5,931 nucleotides of DNA from Chloroflexota bacterium. GTDB lineage: Bacteria; Chloroflexota; Anaerolineae; B4-G1. The translations under genes were made by a program, and so were the position numbers. Positions 5,805 to 5,931 of this stretch are shown one piece after another (the stretch's first letter is position 1; every line of letters begins with the position of its first letter). Location of the stretch: the NCBI GenBank assembly GCA_024232355.1, contig JAAEPW010000667.1, positions 1 to 5,931 on the forward strand, read 5' to 3'. A model generated the notes under the pieces. That model was not told the origin of the DNA. It saw nothing but the letters and a program-made list of their open reading frames with translations, and searched no databases.

Positions 5805-5931
5805 GTGGAACTCGAACTCATCATCCAATCCATCGGTACCATCACCAATTTTTCGCAAAATGGAGGCCAGTCAAGGGCAAGAAAGAGTCCAAAAAGCCTC
5901 CAGAGAGCGGGAATTGCAAATCGGGGACTGA
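5805..5931 (+). CDS. Unidentified gene start, GTG-initiated, running off the right edge
   Basis: AAAGGA at 5794-5799 precedes a GTG at 5805 by five bases, about 50 bp downstream of the consensus promoter. The frame reads MELELIIQSIGTITNF... and stays open for 42 codons to the window end. The first 16 residues look like an ordinary hydrophobic/charged N-terminus; the rest is basic and rich in S, R and K. I do not recognise the family. An overlapping frame starting at ATG 5860 gives a 23-residue, charged, helix-like peptide that stops exactly at 5931, but it has no ribosome site of its own. If that frame is the real continuation, the gene would carry a frameshift near 5850-5865. Confidence 0.45.
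   Translation, partial: MELELIIQSIGTITNFSQNGGQSRARKSPKSLQRAGIANRGL

Noticed and set aside
5860..5931. Stand-alone 23-residue peptide gene
   Set aside because: There is no ribosome binding site before its ATG, and it overlaps the better-supported GTG frame; it is kept only as a possible shifted continuation.

Overview
The window is a stack of bacterial mobile elements with almost no host sequence. The Shine-Dalgarno sites (AAGGAGGT before istA, AAGGAGA before istB), a consensus sigma-70-type promoter near the right edge, and the families present (group II introns, IS21-type insertion sequence) indicate a bacterium. Nothing here allows a confident assignment to a phylum.

Layout. (1) Positions 1 to about 760 carry no convincing gene. 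They are packed with perfect hairpins whose GAAA/GCAA-type loops read correctly only on the minus strand. I read this as the 5' half (domains I to III) of a second group II intron on the minus strand, running off the left edge. (2) About 760 to 820 is a short spacer where the two intron 5' ends face each other; nothing in it is recognised. (3) About 820 to 3070 is a group II intron on the plus strand. It has a structured 5' region, a 436-residue reverse transcriptase/maturase (1561-2871), and recognisable domains V (2997-3029) and VI (3031-3070, with the bulged branch-point A at 3062). (4) From 3071 to about 5674 lies an IS21-family insertion sequence on the minus strand: istA (5426 to 3888), then istB (3876 to 3101). 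Its right end carries three tandem 23-bp repeats and a 64-nt nested inverted repeat. No left terminus is visible: the intron begins 30 bp beyond the istB stop. (5) From about 5675 to the right edge is probably flanking DNA, with a consensus promoter (TTGACA, 17 bp, TATACT), a ribosome binding site and the start of a GTG-initiated reading frame that leaves the window.

How the parts relate. The intron RT would normally act with its own RNA to splice and retrohome. IstA (DDE transposase) and IstB (AAA+ ATPase) act together in IS21 transposition. IstB appears broken: a 26-bp quasi-palindromic insertion between residue 73 and the P-loop shifts the frame, and removing exactly those 26 bp restores a 249-residue IstB. 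Domain V of the intron also departs from consensus at the catalytic triad and the terminal loop. The locus therefore looks like a pile-up of decaying elements rather than one cooperating system. The most unusual items are the 26-bp insertion, the head-to-head introns and the altered domain V.
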